Shown: positions 23,701 through 37,078 of the stretch, one piece after another
Position numbering within the stretch: the first letter of the stretch is position 1
How the letters are laid out: each line of letters opens with the position of its first letter
Assembly (NCBI RefSeq): GCF_000004075.3
Contig: NC_026658.2
Span: forward strand, 14,186,075 to 14,250,074
DNA from: Cucumis sativus
Taxonomy: Eukaryota; Streptophyta; Magnoliopsida; Cucurbitales; Cucurbitaceae
Direction of reading: 5' to 3'
Length of the DNA stretch: 64,000 bases
Notes under the pieces: generated by a model
What the model saw: the letters and a program-made list of their open reading frames with translations, nothing else
Told to the model about the DNA's origin: nothing
Database searches by the model: none
Made by a program: the position numbers and the translations under genes

Positions 23701-25128
23701 TACATATCAATCATGTTATACAAAGTCAAAATGAATATATATATAACAATTTGAACAATGGTAGTAGTCAATATATATATATATATATGACCCATATTAA
23801 ACAAAGAAACAAAAATATAATTATATGGAGTGTCCCTTTTTTAGTTCATACATTTGTTACATTTGTTTTGCAACCATGTGAAGTGAATCTACATATATAC
23901 AAATGTCTTTTTTATATATAAAAAAAAAGTCTAAAATAATAAAAGAAGAAAAAACATTAATTTCTTAATTTAAATGAATAATCTAAGCAGCTTCCTAGGG
24001 GCCAACCATACAAAACAATAATAATATTATTCTTAATTATCAATTAACTACTCATTAATTAACAAACTTATTTTATTTATCCATAAAACTCCTAAGAATA
24101 TATGCACATGTGATTGCATTGGGAAATGCCTTCTATTTAACCTACCAAAGTCTAATTATATATATATATTAATTGCAAGGATAAGATATAGATTATTGGA
24201 CAATAATTAATTAATTAAGTTAAGTTAATTGTGAGTTTGAGCCTTTAATCTATGCATCTCTTTTTGCAAATTTTTCATTAATAATAACAATAATGGAGAC
24301 ATTATAATTAGAGATTAGAGAGTAGTTGGCCATCCCAAACTCTTTCTTTAATCATACCATCTTTTTCAAAAGCTAATTTTCTCGTACGTTTTATAATTAT
24401 AATTATATATATATATATATATATTAGTGTAATGTTTTATAAATTAATTATAAGCTTAATATATACTTCTTATATTATGATACTTTAGTTTTATAGATTT
24501 TATCATACTAATTAAATTTTATTTGGTTCTAATATTAGTTATGAAATTCTTATAATGACATGCTATATATTTACTAATAAATATCTATATAATCTCTTGC
24601 CCTTATTGTTATGGCTTTCATTTTGTAATCACTTGATTTATTCAAATTCTAAGAACAAAATGTTTCTTAAATTAAAATATATATATATGTATGTATGGAT
24701 ATGTATATATTAGTTTTAAAAACTTGATTTTATATTTTCATTTATGTAATACAACTAGTTATCAAAGTGATTGAGTTTAATACTACTTATCTTGCAATAT
24801 TAAATTTGAAGAGAAAAAATTATTTGGGGAATTTGAATTTTTCCATTATTTTAGCCTTTAAAACTCTCAAAATTCCTATTGTAAACTCAATTTTTTTCTT
24901 TTTTTAATTATTAGTGTTTAATGAAAATATTGTGCACATGAACACGACAATTTAAGAGGCCAAAAATAGAAAACAAAATCTATAACTTAGCAATATGAGG
25001 GAATCTTATGAAACATTTGGTGGAATGAATTGATAGTTTTTCTTTTGTTTTATTCCGAGGAAATTATTGGAATTATATATGTACTTTATACTTTAATGTT
25101 TCATATTAATCTTCTTAATCAATTTATA

Positions 25129-25134
<6 letters not shown>

Positions 25135-25175
<41 letters not shown>
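25135..25175. repeat. (TA)n microsatellite, about 20 units
   Basis: Uninterrupted alternating TA from 25135 to 25175, the longest simple repeat in the window along with the one at 59748. Such tracts are length-variable and hard to assemble. Confidence 0.9.
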
Positions 25176-25183
<8 letters not shown>

Positions 25184-25574
25184 TTATATGATCATATTTG
25201 AACTTTTGAAGAATCCAAGGATGTTCCAAAGGGATATTTTTAGGAAAAGAAATTTAAGATCTTCCTTTTCTTTTCTTGAGTCTCAATAATTGCAATCAAA
25301 CCTTAATTAAAGAGTACTTTTCTATTTTGATTATTTGATTATTTAATTTACGAGTGAATAAATTGTTAGTTGAGTTATATTTAGTTTCACGTTACAGTGT
25401 AATATATCAGTGACTAATTGAAAAATTATTATTAATCATTTTAGACATAAATCTTAATAGATTTATAAATATTGACAAAAAAAATAAAAAATAAGCTAAA
25501 ATACTTTTGAACATGTCAAATGAGTATAACTTAACGGTAATTAATAAGAATACCGTCTCATTTAACATTAGAAG

Positions 25575-25974
25575 TTCAAATAATTGTACATTTATCACTG
25601 TTTATTATAAAAAAATTTATCCCGACGCGTAACTTAGGTTGGGATAAGGGGTTTTTCCCGACGTCCTTTTCATGACATTGGGATAAGGGGTTTTCCTGAT
25701 ATCGTGTCTGGACTTCCTTATCTCCGACACATGGAGGTGATGTCGAGATTATTCCATTGCCGACTCAGCCACACGTCGGCATGAACTGCGTCGGGATGAA
25801 GCAATTCCGATGTTGTCCTTTAGCGGGTCAAACAAAGCTTTTCTCTGATGTAGTACTTTTGACAACGTGTTTTTTCATTTTGGTTAACGCAATACGGGGT
25901 CGGAAATACTCCAGATCCTTGTTGTGTTAATACTTCAAATAGTTGACACATAGAGCAGTGGGAATTCAAATAAT
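25575..25974. mobile_element. Probable degraded DNA transposon remnant
   Basis: An island of much higher GC than its surroundings. It holds scattered variants of one word in both orientations: ATCCCGACG, GGTTGGGATAAGGGG, TCCCGACGTC, ATTGGGATAAGGGG, CGTCGGGATG. Such subterminal motif repeats are usual in CACTA-type elements. The ten-base word TTCAAATAAT flanks it at 25575-25584 and 25965-25974, which could be a target duplication but is AT-rich enough to be chance. Clear terminal inverted repeats and a transposase are not visible, so the class is uncertain. Confidence 0.4.
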
Positions 25975-28900
25975 CAACTACTGCATGCACTTATAGAAAA
26001 AACAACCGACATCACTTTTGTAAGTTGAGTCATACTGTGATGGTCAATATATATGAACTGTCATTTAAGTTGGATTGAATGTTATTGGAGGAATGGAATA
26101 ATAAGAGTAGTCGTCGTGCCCTATGTGAAATGTGTGTGTGTGTTAGAGACATGAGTGGGCAGCTTTTAGGGTTTTGTGTAGAAAAATCTGTGCCAGCTTT
26201 TTGTGTTAACTTTTGTTTGGGGCTTTAGTTTTTGCAGAAAGCAAAGCAATATGGGAGAGTCCAACTCTTTGCTCCCCAAAACTTTTGATTATGATGGATA
26301 TTGATGGAATGACAAATGGAAATATGAATCAATGGGATTCCCTTATTATAAATTATAATACCTTATAATTTCTCTATTTGCTTTTCCCACCTTCTTTTGA
26401 CCATCTTAATCATTTTTACCCTTCTCCCTTTTCTCTTGCAATAAATCCCACTTTCTCACTCCCATTTCCATATACTTAATTAAACTCATTATTATATCCA
26501 AAATTTTAATCTTTTTTTTAGTATTACCAAGTAAAATAGTTCAGAATCCTTCAAAAGCTTTAGTTTATTAGGAAAATGATGTTTAAATGATTGCTAAACC
26601 CAAAAGATTAAGTTTGCTACTGCATGAATGTATTTGATATGTTACGTTATTTGTAATGTTAATCGGTTAAACAAATTAGTTTGTGAAGTAGTCTCTTTTC
26701 TCTCCTCCTATTTTGTGATGTATCTTGGGTGAGTTGAGAGAAACGGTTGTCTTGGTTGAGTTTTGATAGATTATACGAGGAATTAATGTTGCTATATGGT
26801 TGAATGTAAAGTGATATTCATGGGTACTTTTAATCTTTTGCGTGTTTTGAGTTGTGAATGATTGAAGAGGGGTAATTAAGATCGATTGCTTCACGCTTTT
26901 CTCTTTAATTTCAATTGGTCATTGAATCATATAGTCATTGAGATATTAGATTGGTTTAAGTAGGACGAAAAAAATTTACCCATAGCTAAGACGATATCAT
27001 ATGATCAAATTGTCTGGATTAAAATTCAAACCTTTTGTCATATCAAGCAATTTGATCGTTGAAAAGGTTGTATATATTGCTAGTTGGGTGTTGAATTAGA
27101 CTTGTTGTTATGTATGATGGAGAGATTTTCCTTTTACGAGTGGTATTGTCTTGAGATAGTTAAAAGACAAAATTGGTATTAATGTAATCTTTAATTTTTT
27201 TTCTTTCTGTGATGCATTTCTTTCTTTAAAAGAAAAGTAGTGTGAAAATTAATGGATTGATCATCTTCCTTTCTTTGACTCAAATTTCTTTATTTTCTGT
27301 CTCTCAAATTTTCTTCCTTTATAAGCAAATTCAAATTAAGGGAAGTTTCTTCCTTTAAGAAAAAGAAAGAAAATAAAGACAACTGGTTAGTAGCATCAAA
27401 GTATGAACTGTCAAAACCATAAGAAAAGAAGAGAAAAAAATTGGGCCCGAGCCATATAAAAGCCCTTGAAAGCTTACATTTCAATTGGGCCGGCCCAGTA
27501 GAATGGTGATGGACTATGGGGTGGGTGACTCAGGTGGAAGCGGAAAGCGATGCTCTCACGTTTGGTGCTCACCATTAACGATACGTCGTTGAGCTTCTCG
27601 TTCTCCTCCACTGACATGGCGTTGAAGCAAGCTTATTATATATAGATCGTATTAACTATATATTTTTCCATATATGCTAACTGTGTGGCTCATAACTTGG
27701 CTGGTAATAATGGACGTAATGGGTTGTGGGAAGTGAATCTAAGATAACCAATCGAACAACCTTATAGCATATTGACATGATCTTAACTTTATCTTATAGT
27801 AGCTTGACACGATCTTCCAGATTCAATTTTTTTTAGTTAATAACAAAAACAAGTAAACAAATGAATAAAAAAAAAAGTAAATTGTTAGTTCGCCCTATGA
27901 TTATATTAGTCAGAATATAATAATTAAGCATGATATTGTTTAAGCCAATCATGGTATTTAAGTACACCAATGCATGCTTATCTGAACTCCCCAATAAACT
28001 TTGAGCCACTCAAATGATGCCATCTTCACTTACATCCAATTACTAATTATAATCTTAGTTAGTACAACTAATAATATATATATATATATTTCTCCCCACT
28101 AATCACCATCTATATCAATATTAAATGTTTTAATTTAGGTTATACATTATTATTATAATTAGAAATCTCATCAGTTACCTAATGTACCAAAGTGGAAAAT
28201 CAAAATATTTAATTTACTAAATTCTAATTAATATAATATAAAACTATAGTACAAATTTAAAATCCTTTTAACATGCTAACTTATATATATATATATATGA
28301 GTGTTTGAGTCAACTTACATGCATCTCGACTAATTATTACTGGACTCTACAACATTTGAATGTCAAAAAAACTCATATATAGCTACCATATATTGAACTC
28401 ATAACCTCTTAGTTAGATATTGAAACTATGTTTTCTTGTTATCATTAGACTAACTCACGATAGTTTCAGTTACAACATTACTGATCATCATAAGTTCAAT
28501 ATTGGTTTGATTGAAAAATTGAGTCTAACTTACCGACACTCACCTCTGGGTTAATTTTAGTAATTGTGACGATAAATTAAACCATGGTTAGTAAATGATT
28601 GAGGGATGCTCATCTCAATTCTCAAGAATCTGTTGTAGGTCAAGGTTTCAAGAATAGCATTAATGAAAAATGAAAAATATAGGTAATTAATTAATTAATA
28701 ATATAGGGAGAGTGCAATACTATAAAATTAGAATTATACAAAATATATGACATAAACCATGTTTATAAATTGCCAACATCATCGCTAAATTAATCTATAT
28801 ATATATAGTTAGCGATAATTTACATTCAACTAAATATAATATTTTATTTTAATTATTTCTACTGACAATAAACAGAATGAGCATATCTCAACGTGCATTT

Positions 28901-29442
28901 GCATCGAAATAAAATAAAAAATGATTGCATATATAACAATTAGATTCAAAATAATTAAGTATATAACAACATTTTAAAAATATATATATATAATAATATT
29001 TGTTATATTTACTTATATATATACTTTATTATTATTTCTAAAATTTTCATTATAATTACCGTAAAACGAAAACTATTTCAAACCATGTTGGGCCTCGGCC
29101 CAACCCATTTGATGCATCACGATCAACCCTGGCGTCTTGGTCCAATTTATTATGTTGTATAAGTTTTCAATATGTTTTTGGAAAATATGGGAAGAATTGT
29201 TCGACTTTTTTTTTTTCTCTTTCTTTTGAAATTTTCTAAGACATAATTAAATAAGTAATGAAAAAAAGATTCATTAATCATACATTTGAAAAGCTCAGGA
29301 AGAACATATTTACATAATTAAAAGTTTTGTTATGTTTTTTTCTTATTTAGTTTCGTCATGGACCATCAACTAAACTAAAGAAAATTTATCAAATCAACTA
29401 ATTCTTTGATTTCAAGAGAAAATTTGACAAAAATAAAAACTA

Positions 29443-29455
29443 GAAGCTTCTCGAA
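29443..29455. promoter_or_regulatory. Heat-shock-element-like sequence
   Basis: GAAGCTTCTCGAA matches the alternating GAAnnTTCnnGAA pattern perfectly and is followed by GCTT. No gene lies within several kilobases, so this is probably coincidence. Confidence 0.15.
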
Positions 29456-32400
29456 GCTTGTATGAGATTTTTATTTAAAAAAGACAATACAATAGTTCTG
29501 GAAATTAAAGAAGTTGTAGAAAACAATTAAGATTATTATAGGCATTGAACTAATTCATTATAAACTTAAAAGTTAAGACAACCTCTCTATTTGATGAAAG
29601 AGTAAAATCATCAATTAGATCACACCACACTAAAATCAACCAAGAAACATATGGCATGATATACTCCATACATTTTCATTAATAAAGAAAATCAACAAAA
29701 GCAATTCTCAAATTCAAAAGTATTTAATCAAAGTTTAAGAAGAGATACAAAATAGAAAATTTAACCTGTCTTTTTAATTGTTAGTTATTTTCAAAATTAT
29801 TGTTCAAACTCTGTTTTTTTTTTTTCGTATATTAGACTCAATCAAATGTATTCATACATACATATAACTTTATTGAATCATAATTACAATTGTTTTATGG
29901 ATATATAAATTATTGGAAGGCAAAGCATGCAGATGCACGCAATTACATAAAATCTATCAACTACAAATTTAATTATTTGGCCAATTGATCATATGGTTTT
30001 ATTTCCTATAGATAATAATTTGCTTGTTAATTATTATCACATATATGACACAACAACAACTCTTCAATTATATTGGTGGTTATGAGTCAATTAATAAACA
30101 CACTACATATATACTAACATACTATGATATGTTCCAAACCAAATTATATGCACATCAAATATAATGAACCTTAGCTTCCTTCACCTACCAACCTACAAAC
30201 CATGTACTATTGTTGAGAATTCTGTGTTCTATTAAGTAGAATGAACTTAGATTGATGAATAAGTGGATTTAAAATACTTGATTTTAAAATATATTAATTG
30301 AACGACCAATTACGTTACAAAATTTGAGCTAGTTTTAAATAAGTGAGATTGTCACTTTTTTGCTCTCTTGCACCAAATGAGGATGTTAAACTATTTTTCA
30401 ATCTTGTAGCGGTGATAAACTTTTAAGAACTTTTGATATATTATTGAATGTTCTTAAAATGTGACTGTAAACGATCTTGCTAGTAAATTAATATTAGATA
30501 GTGCTTCAAAGCATTAGTCGTATACAAGAAGGACAAACACGGCTAACTTTTTTAGTTTTCATTTCTTTAGTTTTTAGAGAGAAAAAAAATCAACCCAACG
30601 AAAAAAATTTCAAAAATAATATTTTAAAATGTAAAAGGAAAAAGAGTTTATCACACTACCGGATAAAACCAACTAATCTATAAGATTAACTATATACGAC
30701 ATTTTGAAAGATATATATATATATATATATTTGAATAGAGTAAATTTTAATATTTTGACACATGGAGGGAGGAATAGAAATCAAATTAATTTGATTACAA
30801 CTTTTGTTAAAAAAATTTGCATAGTCATGGTCTATATCAAAAATTGAATGAAATAAGGGAAAAATAATGAAGAGGGTGATGTCAAAACAATAATATAAGT
30901 GATGTATGTAAAAGAAACAAAGAAAATCACATTGTCCAATAGATTGGAACTGAAGGAATCCATTGAAGATCATTAAATAGAAAACATTGAAATTGGAAGT
31001 AGTGGATTAATGGGATGCATGTTTGGTGGGTGTGTGATCAAATTAATAATATCAAAACATTATAGGGAAGAATAAGGCATCCAATGCCATGCCAATGCCA
31101 ACTCTTTTATATATATATATATATGTCCAATATTTCCTTAAATTATGTAACTATAAGCCTTTTAATTATTCAAACCTACCCATTATTCTTTTTAGTAATT
31201 ACTACATCAAATGAAGTAGATGAATTAACTCAAATTTTCGATTATAAGGTAGCTAAGGAAGGTATTGTATGAAATACGGTTTTATTGTTTGTATATTGTT
31301 TATTCAATTCGAGCTTCAAATGCATATTATATATATATATAACAAAATGTTAATATATAAAAGAGAAAGAAGAAAAGGAGAAGGGAAAGCGCGTGGAAGG
31401 GGTTGGGAAGAGAGTGGGTGTGGTGTGGGACAATAATTAACCGTCACGAGGCGGCCAATTTGGGAACTGCCATTTGCCTTCCTTTCCTATTCTTCATGAA
31501 CCAACATTTACAACATGTATAATATTAATATCATCCGCTTCTATAACTAATATACTTTAACATACTTTGTTATATCTAAATTATTATTATTTTCAATTTA
31601 ATTTTCAAAATTCTAATCATATTACTTTACCACCGTTTGTTTCTTTATCAAATTAAAAGGAAAAAAACATAAATCACTTTGTCAATGATTATGAAAGGAA
31701 AAACTATGATTAATTGGATAAGCTCAAATTAAATGCTTTGTATATGAATGGACATTACCCATAACATGACGACATTAATAACATTTTCTCAACTACTAAA
31801 ATCCTATTCTTCTCTTTCAAGATTTCATATTTTTTTCCTTGCAAAATTATAAGGAAATTCAACCTCTTCTTCAAATCTCACAAAACTGTCTTTCACTAAT
31901 TTACATTATTTTAAAATCTTGTCATAAATTAACACACTAAAGTTAAAAAGTAAAAAAAAAAAAAAGAAAAAAAAATGCTAATTTTAAGTACAATAATAAT
32001 TGGACATGAAAATGAACTTTACTAAGTTCTACTAAGCAAAACGCTAAATTAAAAAAAAAAATTAAGAAATCTTGTAGAGGTTTTGTTTAAAAATAGTAAA
32101 ATACAAACTATTTATATTTCTTAACAAAAAAAAACCAATTAATCATTTTTGTCATTTTTTCAAACATTTAATCATATACTTGCAAGCAAAAAAAATATAT
32201 TTGTTTTTTTTTTATATATATTGTATCTAATAACATTATTTTGTTATATATTTACTAGAATAATGTGCCACTATTCGCATATTAATTATTTATTACACTC
32301 TTATGACTTGTATACTAAAACAACTTATTGGTTAGAAAATCAAATCTTAAATATTCCGTTCTCTATTTTTTTGGTCCAACTAAATTTTAATTTTTTCTAA

Positions 32401-33240
32401 AAATAATATAATTTTATTTTAGTCAAAATCAATTATGATCGTTAAATTTTGATGTAGAAACTTCAAAAATATCTAACCAAAGTCTAAACCTAAATTATTA
32501 TAATTTAAGTCTCTTTTAAACAAAATTAATTATAATTTAAGTCAATTAATGATCGAACATCTATTTTCAATTTTCAATTCTATATTTTTAGAAACCTAAC
32601 GATCTTAATCAATTATTGTCTTGACAAAATAGAACTAAGTTAAAATTTTAATAATGAAAATATAATTATCGAAATATAGAAAGATTGATGGTAATTATCG
32701 ATTTATAAGTATGGAAGTCGACAAATATCACAATTATGTACTCACCTAATAATAACAAGAACAATAAATGATTTTTTAAAATATAACAATTTACTAATAT
32801 ATAACATTTTAGAAATTCAATAAAAGTTCCGTTAAATCATGTATAATTATAAAAACAAAAAACGAGTATCCATTGTTTTGTGATTTTTTTGTTGTTATAT
32901 ATTTGTAATTTTTTCAACGAATAAAACTAAATAAATTTTTAAAAATAGTTAGAAAACATTTTTTTTAATATATGAGCCGTTAAGAAGGTCAGATGAGTTG
33001 AAAATAAATGTTTTTGTATTGAGAAGAAAAAGAGTTGATTAAGGGGAGCTGTGAGAAGAAGGAGAAGGAGAAGGAGAAGAGATTCTTTAGAGCAAGAGAG
33101 GCTTGGTAGTTTGTTCAACCAAGTGGGTCCTTTCGATGGGTTTATTACCCAAAGGCAAAACTAGAAAGTGGGGTCGTCTCTCTCATTACCACAGCTAATT
33201 TTCCCTTCATTTCGTTCATATTCTCTCCCCCATATCATTC

Positions 33241-34343
33241 AACCCTTCTTGGCAAGATCTGATTTGCCCCTTTACAAAAGCCAGACGGAGAGAGACAAAC
33301 CCACAAGCGGAACGGATTCAAATTTCCATTAACAGGGCTCTTCTTCAGTTTCTCCATTTCCTTCTCTACAAATTCTTCTCAAACTTCTCTACAACCCCTT
33401 TTGAGCAAACGGAAAATGGGACCACTCATTTGAACTGAACACTGAAGAAACCAATCTCTTCCAGATCTGAAACTTCTCATTTCAGGTTCTTCCCTTTTTC
33501 TTCATCTTCCCACTTTTCGATTTCCTTCTACTTCCACCTTCTACTTGGTCTCTGTTGCTTTGTTCATTGTAGTTTTGTAATGCGGTTGTGGTTTTGCTTG
33601 AAATTTCAATTGGGTATTCTTCTTTTTTCTGGTTTCTTATATTCTTTGATTTAGTAATTGTCTCTTTGTTTAATCTTTTGTAATGGGTTTGTGATTTTGT
33701 TTGAAATTTCACTTGGGTATTCTTCTGTTTTCCTTAAAATTTTTTATTGAGTAATCCTCTCTTTGTTTAATCTCTTGTGACGGGAGATTTATGATTTTGT
33801 TTAAATTTTCACTTGGGTATTCTTTCTGTTTTCTGTTTTCCTTCATTTTTTTTATTGAGTAATCGTCTTTTTGTTTAATCTTTTGTAATGGGGTTGTGAT
33901 TTTCTTCTCAGAACTAGGAATTTCTCTACCCCAATTTTACAATATTTGGGTTGGGAGTTGATTATTTGCTGACTCAACTTGACAAACTATATGTTTCTTC
34001 TTTGTTGTGGAGAGATCTAAAGACTTGGGGTTGCCTGATTTTACTTTAACCTACTCCATCAGGCTTAATCAGTTAACAGGAATCCTGTATTGTATGCTAA
34101 ATAAAATAACTTTTAACGATTAGATACTTGCATATTGTGTTTGATCTTTACTCCCTCCTTCCTCAACTGCATTGTTCACAGGATACTTGAGTTGATGTAT
34201 GCAAAATAACTTTATTCATTTGAATTGGACAGTGTGGAAATTTCATCATTAGTATTGTAGGTGAGTGAGTGTGATGTCGTTTTTGAGACTGATATATTTT
34301 TTGTATGACCATAAAGGGGTTTAAGTATAGGAATGATAAGGAG
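33241..34343 (+). other. 5' leader of the IQD gene with a leader intron
   Basis: A GC-richer CT-rich stretch at about 33230-33480 looks like an untranslated first exon. The following T-rich DNA up to an acceptor near 34330 (TATAG) looks like a leader intron. The intron carries the tandem repeats listed separately. The start codon at 34344 follows in GGAGATGGG. Exact leader splice sites are inferred. Confidence 0.5.
33573..33905. repeat. ~100-bp tandem repeat, about 3.2 copies, in the IQD leader intron
   Basis: Units begin at about 33573, 33676, 33774 and 33881 (last partial). Each carries TTTTGTAATG or a variant, TTGTGATTTTG, TTTCACTTGGGTATTCTT, a T-rich middle, then (T)GAGTAAT and CTTTGTTTAATCT. 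Copies have drifted and differ by small indels. The last runs into a CTTCTCAG that could serve as an alternative acceptor. Confidence 0.75.
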
Positions 34344-37078
34344 ATGGGAAAGAAAGAAACTTGGTTTTCTTCTGTAAAGAAAGCTCTCAGTCCAGATCCC
34401 AAAGAGAAGAAAGTTCAGGTATGAAAATCTTCCTCATCAGGGTTACTTCATCCTCATCGAGAAGGAGATTTGATTTCAACTTTGTTAGATTTTTAAGTAC
34501 ATTTATGAATAAGAAAGAAAACATGTTTTTGAGTTTCTGATATTATACCAACTGTCTGTGCAGGGCTCTAAGAAGTCGAAGAAGAAATGGTTTGGAAAGC
34601 AAAAGCATCCCAATCCAGATTCTACAGAGGCTGTGACATTGCCATCGCCACCTCGGCCAGAAGAGGCAAATATCATCCATTCAGAGAGTGAAGATAACAA
34701 TGAGCCTTGCTCTGTCGAAGTTGCTTCTCCAACAGAAGCAACGTCTGCAGCTACTCAAGCTAATGAAGCTAGTGTCTCTACTATTGAGCCAACTATTGCT
34801 ACTCCTTTTGTTGTGGCCGAAGTTGTGCAAATCTCTATGGAAACTCAAATTTTCAGCCCACCTAAGGAGGAAGTTGCAGCAACGAAGATCCAAACTGTGT
34901 TCCGTGGATACCTGGTAATGGTTCCTTATAATAATCTTGCCATCTATCGATCTCTCTAATCTTGTGTGAGGAATGGCTGTAGAGATAAATTCTAGTTCTA
35001 GACCCACAATGTTTGATAGTTTTGTTGTTTTACTTCAGGCAAGAAGGGCATTACGGGCTTTACGTGGGTTGGTGAGGCTGAAATCACTGATGGAGAGTTC
35101 TACTGTGAAACGCCAAGCCTCAAATACCCTTCGTTGCATGCAGACTTTGGCTCGTGTTCAATCTCAGATCCATTTTAGGAGGGTTAGGATGTTGGAGGAG
35201 AATCAGGCTCTCCAGAAACAACTCCTTCAAAAGCATGCAAAAGACCTTGAGAGCTTGCGGGTCTCTTCCATTACCAATCTTTTTATTTGTGTTTATTCTC
35301 ACAAGTCATTATGATGAATTCTAAAAATGAGAGTTTGTTAAATCTCATATCTTTTGTTGGTGTGCGACCAAAATTTCACATTGGCTAGATAGGAAGGAAA
35401 TTCATGGTATATAAGTGCGGACAACTATCTCTAATAATATGAGGTCTTTTGGATGAAATCAAAAGATTTTCCAAAACTGGACAATAATGTAATATTGTGA
35501 AGATATTTGGAGGGTCGTTTCTATAATTTTTGAGGATAAGATTTCTAAACTCAAAACATGAAAGTAGCTTCTTTTTCCCGCTCATGACTCACAGTTTTGA
35601 CTTTTGTTGTAAATTAAGCAAGCCCCTTGTTTATACTGCAGATTGGAGAGGAATGGGATGACAGTTTACAATCAAAGGAGCAGATTGAAGCCAGCCTACT
35701 GAGCAAATATGAGGCTGCAATGAGGAGGGAGAGAGCCCTTGCATATTCCTTCACTCATCAGGTGACGTGTTCTAAAATCCTTATCCATAAAAACAAGACT
35801 AAAATAAATTTTATCACTTAGATTACTTAATAGTGACGCTCCTCAGATTTGTTCTTCGTCTATTTAGCTTAGTGTGTGGTTTTTGATTTTAATTCTTCTG
35901 GCTCATTTCTTAACTGTTCTGTTCATATTCTTGTTGGTTTTTTCCCCTCAACTTAAAGGTTCCTAAGAGTTGCAACTTGCACAGTCTCTATGGACAGATC
36001 TGAAACTTCCAATCTCATTTCTTAATCCTTCTGCATTCAAAAGTTTCATTCTCACTCCCTACATTCTTCTCTGGTTTTATTCATGTTGGATGTTACAATA
36101 TTAAATTTTTCTTCATTAATTTGCTTAAGTTTTTGGGTAAATTGATGGTTCAAACTAGTATTAGGGCAGTTGGTCTGTGAGGTCATATTAATTTTCATTT
36201 GTTGGGTCTTCTATTTGATCCCACAAGTGGGGTGTGTGTGAGATAATATAATATTAAGTTTATCTTCACCCATTAATTTAAATTTTTGGGTCAATCGATG
36301 ATTAAATGATTTATTTGATAGAGTATCAAATCTGAAGTTTGATTTGAGTATTGTTATTTGTCTACAGCAAACCTGGAAGAATGCTGCAAGATCTGTCAAT
36401 CCAGCCTTCATGGATCCAAGTAACCCCACCTGGGGTTGGAGCTGGTCGGAGCGATGGAGCGGGGCTCGAGTGCATGATGTTCCTGACCCAATAGGAAAAG
36501 AGTCAAACAACAGTCATTCTGGTAAGAAGATGGCAAGTCGTGGCATTGTCGGCGGCGAAATCAGCAAATCATTTGCCCGCTTTCAGTTGAACTCAGAGAT
36601 GGATTCCCCAACAGGCAGTCAAAAGACAACTCATTCTGCTTTCCAACCCTCCTCAACTCCTTCCAAGCCAGCTCCATCTTCTGCTATAAAAAAACTGAAG
36701 CCCCCAAGCCCAAGAATCCTCTCCCTTCATGAAGATGACTCGAAAAGTATCATTAGCTTGCAGTCCGAAAGATCACGAAGGCATAGCACAGGAGGACCTT
36801 CCATGAGGGACGATGACAACATGTCTACAGCCAGTGCTGTTCGTAGTTATATGACGCCTACTGAATCAGCAAGAGCAAAATCCAGATTGCAGAGTCCATT
36901 GGGAACAGCAGAGAAGAATGGAACTCCAGAGAAAGGGTCTGCAGCAGCAGCAGCAACAGCAAAGAAACGGCTCTCTTACCCACCTTCACCGGCGAGGCCA
37001 AGACGACATTTGGGCCCGCCAAAGATTGAAGTTGACCCGGATGCAGGAAAGAGCCTTAGCAATGGAGTTGGTGGCTAA
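34344..37078 (+). CDS. IQD: IQ67-domain calmodulin-binding protein (IQD2/IQD3-like)
   Basis: Five coding exons: 34344-34418, 34564-34914, 35039-35260, 35642-35761, 36368-37078. They sum to 1479 nt, 492 residues. The start MGKKETWFSSVKKALSP is the usual IQD N-terminus, followed by a Lys-rich stretch (KKSKKKWFGK). The IQ67 domain lies at about residues 128-195: AATKIQTVFRGYLARRALRA is the first IQ motif, then RLKSLMESSTVKRQA and LARVQSQIHFRR. An intron falls between GYL and ARR, the phase-0 position conserved in IQD genes. Downstream marks are RRERALAYSFTHQQTWKN, FMDPSNPTWGWSWSERW and the C-terminal SYMTPTESARAKSR and KKRLSYPPSP blocks. IQD proteins bind calmodulin and microtubules and act as scaffolds at cell cortex and nucleus, shaping cells. 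Best fit is the IQD2/3/4 clade. The donor after exon 3 (GTCTCT) is weak but the joined frame is unambiguous. Confidence 0.92.

Larger units (their letters stand above)
20774..33240. other. 12.5-kb gene-poor, AT-rich region
   Basis: No reading frame in this stretch shows recognisable protein composition; all frames over 60 codons are low-complexity or random. It contains a purine-rich GAA/GAGGAG stretch near 20950-21000, a CCACGTGG palindrome at 21077-21084, many TA microsatellites (24405-24424, 25135-25175, 28077-28090, 30713-30731), a GC-rich repeat remnant at 25575-25974, and islands of higher GC near 27490-27620 and 31380-31480 that could be promoters, non-coding RNA or old insertions. I looked by eye for common conserved plant microRNAs and saw none. 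Confidence 0.5.

Noticed and set aside
33573-33905. Tandem repeats as a possible CRISPR-like array
   Set aside because: Units are about 100 bases, diverged, without unique spacers, and the genome is a plant's.
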